Shown piece after piece: positions 55,876 to 64,000 of a stretch of 64,000 bases of DNA. The translations under genes were made by a program, and so were the position numbers. Source of the DNA: Linyphia triangularis (Eukaryota > Arthropoda > Arachnida > Araneae > Linyphiidae); the NCBI GenBank assembly GCA_963978545.1, contig OZ021728.1, forward strand, positions 1,488,001 to 1,552,000, given 5' to 3'. Each line of letters starts with the position of its first letter. The first letter of the stretch is position 1. The notes under the pieces are model-generated. The model had not been told where the DNA came from, searched no databases, and saw only the letters and a program-made list of their open reading frames with translations.

Positions 55876-56336
55876 TGTTGCACAAATTGTCTGTATACAG
55901 TGTAAATAGTGACGTATTATTTTAAAATTCTATTGTAATTTATTTTTATCTTATTTTATTTATTAACAGCGATTATACAGGTTAGAAAAAGGTGGCAACA
56001 TCTAAAGCAATCGAGAAATTTCGAGCTGTTTCTTTTCTGACGAATTGGCTAGAAATTTCGCGAATGTTCTCTCGCGCCGAGTATAAATAAGACCGGAGAT
56101 CGGGAAAGATGTCAGATTGACTTTGGACTTCGATGTGAGCTGATCGCTTTGTTTACTAGAGTAAACTTGTATAATTGCTGTATTCGAAGTTGTTCTTACT
56201 GAAGCTTGTGTTGAAGCTTGAGGGTGATTAAATTGTTGTCTGTGAATAAATTGTGTGCCTTTGAAGAGTGAATAAATAGTGGTTTTTATATCTTAAAAAC
56301 TGTGCCATCATTGCATCAGCGGAAAAATTCATAACA
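55876..56336 (+). mobile_element. Solo LTR, LTR-A1, best-preserved, TSD GTAT
   Basis: TGTTGCACAAATTGTCTG ... AAAATTCATAACA, with GTAT exactly on both sides (55872-55875, 56337-56340). TATAAATAA at 56082-56090 and AATAAA at 56245-56250 and near 56270 lay out U3, R and U5. 461 bp. Confidence 0.93.
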
Positions 56337-56599
56337 GTATTGAAACAACACATTTTTACAAATTTATGGAGCTAGGGTGAAATGATAGCCCGTGATTGGT
56401 GGAGCACGGGGACCCTCCTTTGCCAAAACTACTCTTCCGTCAAATTTTATTAAGAATACCTTATTAATGTTGTTATACCTGTGGTTAAAATTCGCATATT
56501 TTAAAGAATTACTTAGATAGATTTTCTAGCCAATAAAACTAACCATTGTAGTCAGAGCGGGGATTGTAAGTTTAGGCACCCCATCACACATAATTCTGA
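56337..56599. other. Unassigned sequence
   Basis: No supported feature. Confidence 0.45.
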
Positions 56600-56725
56600 A
56601 TCGTTTTATGCAATATAGAGACCTGTTAGTAGATCACGAATCCGCTGGTCTGTCGGGCCGAAAATGACCGAAACTATTTAAAAAGTCGACTTTGAATGAG
56701 TTGAACTAAATCCGATTGCCATATG
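56600..56725 (-). repeat. Repeat F copy, inverted
   Basis: Reverse complement of the 43.9 kb copy: 'GATCACGAATCCGCTGGTCT', 'GTCGGGCCGAAAATGACCGA', 'GAGTTGAACTAAATCCGATT'. Confidence 0.65.
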
Positions 56726-56782
56726 CGTCATAGCGTGCCAAGAAATAAGAACACCCTTTCCTGTCTGGTAACCCACCACTTT

Positions 56783-56994
56783 TTAACCCTTTGCACTCCA
56801 GTGGCGCCTCTCAGGCGCCACACGATTGGATGTCAAACCACGAGAGGACCATTAGGTGTGATGCGGAAATTCTATGCAAGGCCAATGACTGCGTTTAGTT
56901 TCTATGAAGCAAATCCATAAACACCAGCCGAACGTAAAATGTCTCGAGTTGCTGATTGCTCCGCGCGAAAAAGGCCTGGAGTTCAAAGAGTTAA
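56783..56994. mobile_element. piggyBac-like MITE, intact, TTAA duplication
   Basis: TTAACCCTTTGCACTCCAG at the left and CTGGAGTTCAAAGAGTTAA at the right, with TTAA at 56783-56786 and 56991-56994. The element proper is 204 bp. Subterminal hairpin TGGCGCCTCTCAGGCGCCA. CCCTTTG-type ends with TTAA are typical of the piggyBac superfamily. Copy at 10202. Confidence 0.9.
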
Positions 56995-57255
56995 TATCAA
57001 CTCACGAAGGTTGCAGATCTTTCGTCTTTTAAAAGTCAGCCAAGTTGGCAATAAATATTACAACAGTGATAAAACAATATTTATCGTAAGAGAATAAATG
57101 TCAACTGCATTCTTCCTCATCGAAAATTAAAGAGCAGTTGGTGGTTATTATTTGACAAGTTATGACCTATTTGGCGTTTGGATTTAGTCATTCAAATTCG
57201 ATTTTTGAAAAGTTTCGGCCATTTTTTTCCCGGTAGTCCAGTGGATTCGGGTGAT

Positions 57256-57743
57256 CCCATAGACTTATTATTACCAATAGACTTCCCACTTCAATTATAC
57301 AACGAGAATGAAACCAAAATGAATCACATGAGTAGGGACTTTTTGGGAGAAAGGGTTGCAGATTTCTCCTCACTCAGGCGATAAAGGAAGATAATACGAT
57401 TATTAGATAAAGGATTAATTTTACGACGTAGCCAAATTAAAAACCACGTGACTGATAGACGAATTTTGTGATTCGTTTTGGTTTCATTCTCGTTGCATGA
57501 TTGAAATGGGTTGGTTGGTTGTATTCAGATTATCTGGCGCCGTCAGCAACACGAGGGTTATAATGCGCCGAAACATTTCGTCATTTAACAAACCAACATA
57601 CATTTACAAACACCCATGCCTACACGGGACTCGGAACCCGCAACCTCGCGGTCTAGAAGCCAGCACGCTAACCACTATACCGTTTGGTCGGCTGATTGAA
57701 ATGGGAACGCGCAGTCTATCGATGATAATAATAAGTCTATGGG
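57256..57743. mobile_element. Foldback MITE (CCCATAGACTTATTATTA ends) holding a SINE
   Basis: CCCATAGACTTATTATTA at 57256 is inverted at the right as TAATAATAAGTCTATGGG (57726-57743). Inner blocks 'CAACGAGAATGAAACCAAAA' (57300-57320) and 'TTTTGGTTTCATTCTCGTTG' (57476-57495) extend the symmetry. Flanks TGAT both sides. A SINE-1 sits in the right arm. Confidence 0.8.
57511..57692 (-). mobile_element. SINE-1 copy
   Basis: Minus strand, exact 13-bp duplication TGATTGAAATGGG (57498-57510, 57693-57705). Nearly full-length; ATTTAACAAACCAAC in the body shows minor drift. Confidence 0.9.
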
Positions 57744-57800
57744 TGATCCACTAACATTTCTCTACATTCCGTAAGAAATTCAGTAGGATGTTGAAAAGAG

Positions 57801-59385
57801 GTCCCAGAACTTGCACCTCGGACTATTATAACTATGGGGCAGAGTGAAAGATATAGGGGTGCTTTTTATGCGCTATTCGAAATTCTTTCTAAATTAAGAA
57901 ATATGCTTACACTAATGTTTATTAGATACATGCGAAGTTAAACTGACTCGCTTATCTCGATTGAAAAAGAAGCGTTCCTGGATATCGAACTTCAAAAAAT
58001 AATTCCTCAAAGCAGTTTTCATTGCGCGCTAATGTTTTTTTTTACGTCTGTACTTTTCTTGAGAAATGTCCATTAATTCGTTTGTACTATTATATGGTGC
58101 CGGATCACTTCAGTGAAACAATCTCCACTGATTTAATTCTTCATTAAATTGAATTGCTAAGCAGTGTAGTAATTTCCGAAATAGTTCATGAGGCATTTGG
58201 TTTGGAAACACTACATTCGAAACTGACCTACATTTCAGATTCTCTCGACTCAATTAAGATTTCTAATGGGCGCATTTAGATTTATTCCAAAACCGTGATC
58301 AGCAATATCTCTATTGCACTGTTAAATGTGCGATTTGCTAAAGTCACAATTACTATTTACAGTGTAAACATTCTGGCTGGCCACATTGTATCAGGAGGTT
58401 TCACATCATACGTTCCAAACAAATCGATTTTTGCCAAACAATTTGTTTTAAAATAACTTTTTTTCCCCCTCAAATATATAACCTAATGTAATTTATGCGT
58501 GATGACATCATAGTCAATTACTTTAAGTGAGAATAATAGAAGAAGCATTGTGATGGATTAACATAATTTGAAAATTTGAATTCGTTCCTAAAGATCTTGT
58601 GATTGGTCTAACGCACATCACGAGTGTTGCCATTCAATGGTACCTCAATAACGCTGCACATAAAATTGAAATTTTTGGCTTCTATTTATTGGATATTACT
58701 TTTCCTCTAATTTTGTTGCTATTCAAAATAAGTTTTAAAGAACATTTAATGAAATCCTCTCCCTTTACTACATTACTTAATAATTTGATTATTAGATGTG
58801 ATAGAAAAAATTAAGTAGATCATTTTAAAAGATGTAAATGTTCATAAATCTGAATTTGTCTTTTTAAATATAATATCTTTGAATATATGTACAAAAAATT
58901 ACGAAAAAAAAACCCCACTTTTGTTAACAAATCTACTTGAATACTTCTCAAAATACCACCCAACATAGTAAATTGCAAAGTTTGGTGAAAGTAAATTACT
59001 ATAAAATATCAGGTAAGCAATTAATTTTAAATTGATGCTATGTTAATTTTTAAATTCAAAATAATTTTTAAACTAAGTTCAATTTTGTGAAGTTACCCAT
59101 TGAATCTATTCCTAGAGTGTGTGTTAATATCACCAAGAAAATTTGGCGCCATTTTGTAAGCAACAAAATTTCACATTTGGCAATTTTCTTTTGCTGCGCA
59201 TGTGCAACATCAATTTTATGGTAACCTCAACTTTCCTCCATCCACCTTTATTAACTGGTTGTTGTTTTTTGAGAATAATTTGCATATTACATCGTATTTT
59301 ATTGATTATTTTAATATTTCTTCAGTTTTAAGTCATCGTTTAATATTAACGGCCATTTTTTATTACCAGCATTTGCTGGATTTTG
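57801..59385. other. Unassigned sequence
   Basis: No gene, repeat or RNA supported; short frames (58599-58814, 59143-59331) have no domains. Confidence 0.5.
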
Positions 59386-59389
59386 AATC

Positions 59390-59512
59390 ACCCACCATCT
59401 TGTTTATTTTGTATTAGCCGCCATCTTGTGGATTTGAAATCAACAGCCGGGTTGAATTGGTGACGTATTGGTGACGTATCAACTACGCTACGTTTTTCTT
59501 TTTACGTCATCA
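59390..59512 (+). promoter_or_regulatory. Promoter-like cluster: YY1-type and CRE-type sites
   Basis: ACCATCTTG (59392-59400) and GCCGCCATCTTG (59417-59428) match the YY1 core. TGACGTA at 59461-59467 and 59472-59478 and TACGTCA at 59503-59509 match CRE/ATF half-sites. They lie 130-250 bp upstream of the THAP coding start, in a patch with more CG dinucleotides than its neighbours. No TATA box is obvious. Function is inferred. Confidence 0.5.
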
Positions 59513-59644
59513 GCCGTGGATACAAGTTTAAGCTATCTCGAGCTAAAATTTATTTAGAAGTGGATACACTGATCTTCAAATTCGGCTTTTATTAGTCGTT
59601 CGATGGTTATTATGGACGATTTATAAGTTTAATATTTGTAAAAA

Positions 59645-59823
59645 ATGTACAAAATGCCGAGACCTTCTTCCGTTCTAAAGTGCAACGAGAACTCCAGAAC
59701 TGATGCTGAAATTTCTATGTTCAAATTCCCTTCCGATGAGAGTGCTAGATGAAAAAATTGTGGCGTGCGATACATCAAAAATTTTTGTCTCAACAAAATA
59801 CAGCAAGGCGAGTGTAACTTTTT
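59645..59823 (+). pseudogene. THAP-domain gene, first coding exon, broken
   Basis: Reads M...MPRPSSVLKCNENSRT, then AEISMFKFPSDESAR, stop, KNCGVRYIKNFCLNK. It follows the THAP zinc-finger pattern (MP....V..C.N.S, F.FP, W, then later C..H). The TGA at 59750-59752 replaces the conserved Trp that follows the 'FPSD..R' segment, and the first zinc Cys (expected near residue 8) is Ser. The exon probably ends near 59812 at CAAG/GCGAGT (GC-type or decayed donor). THAP domains bind DNA in transcription factors and in P-element-type transposases; which origin applies here cannot be told. Confidence 0.78.
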
Positions 59824-59986
59824 AATAAAATCTTTAACATGTTTTTAAATATAAGTGTATAATTTTTGGATAAGTTGTTATTAAAGTGCTGAAAAGAAAT
59901 GTTAACTATTTATGATAGTGATAACTTTTCTTCGCCTTCAACTTTTTTGTTATTATTATTATTCAAATGAAAGGGTAAAATCCTAG

Positions 59987-60214
59987 TATACGTTACACGC
60001 TTGGCGCGATTTTGAAAAATATCGCTAAATGACTTGATGCTTACCGCCAAACTGTTGCCAAAGCCGAAGTAACTTTTTTACGATTGTCGCTAAGAATTTG
60101 CGTAGGCAAAAACATAGAAAATCGTAACCTGAAGATAGCAAATACATAAAACATACCATGAAAAAAAGCATATGCATCATCGCCAATATCGCCAAATTCA
60201 TCGTGTAACGTATA
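59987..60214. mobile_element. MITE K (TATACGTTACACG ends) in the THAP intron
   Basis: TATACGTTACACG at 59987 and inverted CGTGTAACGTATA ending 60214, flanked by CTAG/CTAG, so a TA duplication is likely. 228 bp, with several GCCAAA/TTTGGC motifs. Non-coding; Tc1/mariner-type MITE inferred. Confidence 0.75.
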
Positions 60215-60250
60215 CTAGAATTAAGCCAATGAAAGTTTACGAAACAATCT

Positions 60251-60430
60251 TTGATTAAAATTCTAAGCACGGTACGAATTCTACGCCAAAGTGATTTTCT
60301 CCAATAAATGGCAGCCGCCGTCATTTTTTTTTTAATAACATGTAAACAACCAAAGGTTGACATCATTTGACGCGGTTTTATGTAAACAATTCTTGGCGCA
60401 GAATCCGTACCGTACTTAAAAGTTTTGCCC
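60251..60430. mobile_element. TIR element J copy 2, short, in the THAP intron
   Basis: Left 'AAAATTCTAAGCACGGTACG' then 'AATTCTACGCCAA'; right (inverted) GGGCAAAACTTTTAAGTACG then 'GTACGGATTCTGCGCCAAG'. The right half matches element J at 51562-52445 ('GACGCGGTTTTATGTAAACA'). About 180 bp. Confidence 0.68.
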
Positions 60431-60560
60431 AACCTTTACTAGCCTTTCAAAACGTCCAACATAAAATAAAAATTAAACGTGGGAACTTTTTCTTATTTCA
60501 ATGAATTGTTTTGTTGAAAATTTTATAGAGACATTTATAAATTTTTGTCCTTTATTTAAG

Positions 60561-60737
60561 ATATGCGAGATGCATTTTCATCCTAATGATATTCAAAAGA
60601 GGCATTTGATAAGAAGACTGGACAAGATTAATTTTTTTAATGCGACAATACATGCTTGTCCTGACAAACATTGTGAATTGAAAAAAGGAAAAAAGTGTGT
60701 ACTAGATATATTTCCTCCAAATGTAGGTTTTCTCTGA
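60561..60737 (+). pseudogene. THAP-domain gene, second coding exon
   Basis: Preceded by a pyrimidine-rich acceptor ending TTTAAG at 60560. Reads ICEMHFHPNDIQKRHLIRRL, then LKKGKKCVLDIFPPNVGFL and TGA at 60735-60737. C-E-M-H is the C..H zinc pair, HF.P.D matches the region following it, and KKG....IFPP matches the C-terminal THAP box. The frame is open. With the exon at 59645 this completes a THAP domain of about 100 residues. No downstream transposase or coiled coil follows before the stop, so only the DNA-binding part remains. Confidence 0.78.
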
Positions 60738-60999
60738 AAATATAAGCCTTGAATTTAGTTGTGATATTTAAGCGGTTATACTGTTTATGTTTTGTTTATT
60801 GTGTATATTTGTTGTGTTTTATCACTTGTATATATCAATGTTTTGAATTAATATTTTTCTTGTTTCTTTTCACATTTCAAACATTTAGAAATGTTTAAAA
60901 ATTACTTTTGAAAAAACAAATCATATAAACGAACAGAAATTATACTTCATCGGAATTATACGGGAATAGACGAAGTTTAGAACCTCAAGTTATACAAAA
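60738..60999. other. Unassigned AT-rich sequence
   Basis: 3' flank of the THAP remnant; nothing else seen. Confidence 0.45.
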
Positions 61000-61216
61000 C
61001 TAGTATTTTAAGTGTTAATTTTTAAGATTAAAGTATATATTAAATATAAAAGCTTGCTAAATTGTGAAGTACGTTTTCCATGAACTTAATTTCAAGTAAA
61101 AAACAAATCCGCTCAACTGAGCTTCTATCAATTTTAAATCCAAAGATATTCAGCAGTGTTGCCACATAACAAAAAACAATTACACTATTATTTTTCTTAT
61201 AAATACAACTTCAACA
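61000..61216 (-). mobile_element. Copia 3' LTR (far boundary unresolved)
   Basis: On the minus strand, 70 bp after the pol stop, a polypurine tract AATAAGGGGAAG (61217-61228) is followed by TGTTGAAGTTGTATTTATAA, the expected LTR start (61216). The end of the LTR cannot be fixed without the 5' LTR, which lies beyond the window. The left coordinate is arbitrary. Confidence 0.55.
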
Positions 61217-61286
61217 CTTCCCCTTATTTGAAAGGGAAAAAAAATTACGCTTTTAAATTAAGAGTCCTAAGTTACACGTCAGAATT

Positions 61287-63566
61287 TCACACAAGTCCCA
61301 TCTTTTCACACAGCATCAACAGTCTTGGTTTGTGCAGGGGCTTTGTCATTAAATCAGCAACTTGTATTTCTGTTGAAAGCTGCTGTACATTAATTTCTCC
61401 TTCTAATACTTTTTCACGAATGAAGAAATGCTTTAAGCTGATGTGCTTCGTTCTACGATGAAATTCAGGGTTCTGAGCCAGTCTAACTGCAGCACTGTTA
61501 TAAAAAAAAATTGTTGGCACTTTTTTCAGGGAGGAAACTCCACTGATGAGTCTCTTCAGCCAAATGAACTCTTTTGCAGCTTCGTTTGCTGCAACTATCT
61601 CAGCTTCAGTCGTTGATGTTGCTACCATGGCTTGACGTTGACTTAACCAAGATATTGCACCTCCTGCATATAGAGATATAACACCACTTGTTGATCTGCC
61701 TGTCTGCATGCAACCTCCAAAGTCAGCATCACTGAAGCATTCTAAAACTCCTGGTCTGTAGTTTGACTTATAGTTGATGCATTTTTGCTTTGTGCTTGCA
61801 ATGTACCTAAAAACACGCTTTGCCTTAATCCAGTCTTCTTTAGAGTGATTTTCTAGTTTGCGTGATAAAACACTAATCGAGTATGCCAGGTCAGGTCTTG
61901 TCCCCATCATTAAATACATTAATGCTCCAACTGCTTCACGATAGGGGAAATCTATTTCACTGACTTCTTCTGTGCAAACTTCTTTATCTTTCAAAATAGG
62001 AGTATGAACTGGTCTGCAATCACTCATACCAAATCGTTGAAGGATCTTTGTTGCATATGCTTCTTGACCTATCTTAATGCTTCCATCTTCAAGACGCTGT
62101 ATTTCTAGTCCTAAGAAATATGATGCTGGCTTGCTGGTGATTTTAAATTTTGACTTCAGTTCATCTATGAAATGACTCGAGTCTTCTTCATCTGTGGCGG
62201 CAACCAATCCATCATCCACATAAAGTGCAACAAGTAACTTTTTACCAACTTTTTCTCGAATGAATAAGCATTGATCTGCTTCGCTGATCTTAAAGCCGAG
62301 ACCCATCATGAATTTTCCGAAACATTTATGCCAACAACGTGGAGCCTGTTTCAGACCGTACAAGCTTTTCCTAAGTCTGCATACTTTATTGGTGCCATCA
62401 TTATAACCTTCAGGTTGATGCATATAAATGGTTTCATCTAAATCCCCATATAAGAAGGCAGTCGAAACATCAAATTGCATAAGATGCATCTTCTCACTGG
62501 CTGCAATGCTTATGAGTGAACGCACAGTTCCTAGCTTTGTGACTGGACTGAAGGTCTGATCATAATCAATACCATGTCTCTGTTTGAACCCTTTAATCAC
62601 AAGTCTCGCCTTGTATTTATCGATGGTGCCATCCGCATTTTTCTTAATTCGAAAAACCCATTTGCAAGGAAGAGCTTTTGCTTTATCTGGAAGTGTTTCT
62701 AGTGTCCATGTGTCATTTTCCTTTAAAGAACTAATTTCAGATTCCATGGCCTTTTCCCAGAATTTTTGTTCTTTGCAAATAATAGCTTCTTCATATGACT
62801 GTGGTTCATTTACATCACAAATAAAAACTTCAGATGCCATCATATAATCTTCAAAACGTTTAGGCTTCTTTAATTCACTGCGCTTTCTTAACTCAATAGT
62901 AAAAGATTTCTTTTCATCTTCGTTTTCACTCTCTGAACTAGTTTGATCTTCTGAATCTTCTTGTTCATGCTTCCCCTCATTTTCGGATTCAGGTAACTGT
63001 TCAAGCAAAGGTATTTCTATTGGATTTTCACAGTTTTTCAGTGGTTTCTCTTGAAATACCACATCTCGAGAGCAGATAACTGAGTTTATTTCTCTTATCC
63101 AGATACGATATCTTTCATCTCCATCATATCCTAATAGGTAACCCTTTATTGCTTTCTTATCCATTTTCCTGCGTTTCTGATCAGGTATGTGAGCATAACA
63201 TAGTGATCCGACTATACGCATATGTTTTACTAGAGGTTTTTGTCCTATCCAAGCTTCATAAGGACTTACATTTGAAAAAGAACTCTTTCCTGTTCTGTTC
63301 AAAATATACACAGATGTACTAATAAGTTCTGCCCATAATGACGAAGGAAAGTTAATTTCTGAATTTGAATTCTTCAAAGTTCTTGCCATTTCTACCAATG
63401 TTCTGTTTTCACGCTCACTTCCACCATTTTGCTGTGGAGTGTAGGGGGCAGTTAATTTTTGAACTATTCCACTTTTCTTCAGGATACTTCTGACATTTTC
63501 ATTATCAAATTCCCCGCCATTGTCACTTAGGAACTCTTTGATGTTGTGTCCTAAATTTTTTAGCAT
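61287..63566 (-). CDS. Ty1/copia pol: integrase end, reverse transcriptase, RNase H
   Basis: 759-residue open frame, the 3' two-thirds of a copia polyprotein. Integrase core: second Asp in FLSDNGGEF (12-20), Glu in GGSERENRT (48-56). An acidic linker follows (180-225). Reverse transcriptase: KARLVIKGFKQRHGIDYDQT (319-338), catalytic Asp in QFDVSTAFLYG (364-374), LYGLKQAPRCW (402-412), YVDD (449-452). RNase H: CFSDADFGG (610-618), STTEAE (651-656), then FFYNSAAVRLAQNP (687-700), where the usual Asp of the DN pair is Tyr. It ends VADLMTKPLHKPR plus a short tail and stop. The true product would be gag-pol; upstream parts lie in another frame and beyond the window. Otherwise uninterrupted, so a young but damaged copy. 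Confidence 0.93.
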   Translation of the reverse strand: MLKNLGHNIKEFLSDNGGEFDNENVRSILKKSGIVQKLTAPYTPQQNGGSERENRTLVEMARTLKNSNSEINFPSSLWAELISTSVYILNRTGKSSFSNVSPYEAWIGQKPLVKHMRIVGSLCYAHIPDQKRRKMDKKAIKGYLLGYDGDERYRIWIREINSVICSRDVVFQEKPLKNCENPIEIPLLEQLPESENEGKHEQEDSEDQTSSESENEDEKKSFTIELRKRSELKKPKRFEDYMMASEVFICDVNEPQSYEEAIICKEQKFWEKAMESEISSLKENDTWTLETLPDKAKALPCKWVFRIKKNADGTIDKYKARLVIKGFKQRHGIDYDQTFSPVTKLGTVRSLISIAASEKMHLMQFDVSTAFLYGDLDETIYMHQPEGYNDGTNKVCRLRKSLYGLKQAPRCWHKCFGKFMMGLGFKISEADQCLFIREKVGKKLLVALYVDDGLVAATDEEDSSHFIDELKSKFKITSKPASYFLGLEIQRLEDGSIKIGQEAYATKILQRFGMSDCRPVHTPILKDKEVCTEEVSEIDFPYREAVGALMYLMMGTRPDLAYSISVLSRKLENHSKEDWIKAKRVFRYIASTKQKCINYKSNYRPGVLECFSDADFGGCMQTGRSTSGVISLYAGGAISWLSQRQAMVATSTTEAEIVAANEAAKEFIWLKRLISGVSSLKKVPTIFFYNSAAVRLAQNPEFHRRTKHISLKHFFIREKVLEGEINVQQLSTEIQVADLMTKPLHKPRLLMLCEKMGLV

Positions 63567-64000
63567 GGGAGATCATATTTTCAATAGCTTCTGCAACTTC
63601 TGATTTTTGACGTAGAAAAAATACATATCTAAATTTAGTGAAATGATCTTTAAAGACTACAAAGTAACGATATCTTCTAAAAGATTCATCAAACGGTCCA
63701 CAAACATCAGCTGAGATGAGTTCTCCAGGTCTTGTGGTCTTCTGTCTAGTACCAAATTTCAAACGATGTGCTTTGCCGTATATACATGCTTCACATAGCT
63801 GGTTGTCTAACTCAACTTTGAGATTCATTTGTTTTTCTAGAACATTCTTAATATGCCTTTTGTCTTGGTGACCCCAACGCTCGTGGTATAGTTGCAAAAC
63901 AGAATCGCCTGTAGTAGCTGTATTTACTTCCACTGGATTCTTCGGAATAAGTACTTCCATGTGAACTTTATATAGACCACCCCTTATGCTTCTTGTACCA
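63523..64000 (-). pseudogene. Copia pol upstream part: zinc-binding and integrase start, frameshifted
   Basis: Continues from the window edge. Contains the integrase HHCC zinc motif (LYHERWGHQDKRHIKN then CEACIYGKAH) and the first catalytic Asp in ISADVCGPF. It joins the downstream pol frame at a run of six T (plus strand, 63556-63561); in the minus strand ...GCTAAAAAATTT puts the frame out by one base, and five would keep it in register. So one extra A in a homopolymer breaks the gene, either a true mutation or a sequencing error. The first Met at 63960 is internal to the polyprotein and not a real start. Confidence 0.88.

Larger units (their letters stand above)
57100..57800 (+). repeat. 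Repeat F copy, split by a MITE
   Basis: Left part 57140-57255 ('TTTGACAAGTTATGACCTAT', 'GGTAGTCCAGTGGATTCGGG'), right part from 57744 ('TGATCCACTAACATTTCTCT', 'ACATTCCGTAAGAAATTCAG'). Confidence 0.65.

Noticed and set aside
60025..60432. 135-residue minus-strand protein in the THAP intron
   Set aside because: It spans two MITEs; no domain, and its N-terminal part is element J sequence.

Overview
This is AT-rich eukaryotic nuclear DNA, most likely from an arthropod. It contains tRNA-derived SINEs, long terminal repeats (LTRs), a Ty1/copia pol gene, Tc3-like and hAT transposases with introns or 8-bp target duplications, THAP-domain coding pieces, and no bacterial-style gene packing. Species cannot be read from the sequence. 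No intact single-copy host gene was found. Almost every recognisable segment is a mobile element or its remnant, often several layers deep.

Layout. 0.8-2.3 kb: a 'family D' element (about 158-bp internal repeats) split by an LTR. 4.5-5.4 kb: a hAT-type MITE holding a SINE. 6.2-6.9 kb: a large foldback element. 7.1-7.7 kb: a TTAA-bounded element. 8.5-10.6 kb: an unclassified TIR element plus a piggyBac-like MITE. 12.5-19.9 kb: three LTRs, a hAT MITE, a TTAA-bounded foldback inside an inverted family D copy, and a TA microsatellite. 20-31.7 kb: SINEs, five LTRs, two pairs of MITE copies and R-A repeats. 32.4-33.9 kb: a 20-bp satellite carrying a broken Ty3/gypsy 3' end with its LTR. 34.5-35.1 kb: purine-strand tract. 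35.6-43.4 kb: foldback, SINEs, family D, a decayed Tc3-like transposon and a G/T-rich array. 44.7-50.4 kb: a candidate hAT pair and a complete-ended hAT element with a truncated transposase. 51-52.5 kb: a triple nest. 53-57.7 kb: nested LTR, MITEs and a SINE. 59.4-60.7 kb: a broken two-exon THAP gene with a promoter-like upstream region and two MITEs in its intron. 61.2-64 kb: a near-complete copia pol on the minus strand, running off the window.

Two LTR families recur. LTR-A (about 450-460 bp, eight copies, subtypes A1 and A2) belongs to the gypsy element at 33 kb, because integrase code and a polypurine tract abut it there. LTR-B (about 660-960 bp, five copies) has no internal region here. 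Most insertions whose ends can be read duplicated ATAT, GTAT or ATAC. Two LTRs of different families sit at the identical base inside separate copies of the R-A repeat. The nested insertions give a relative age order for the elements.
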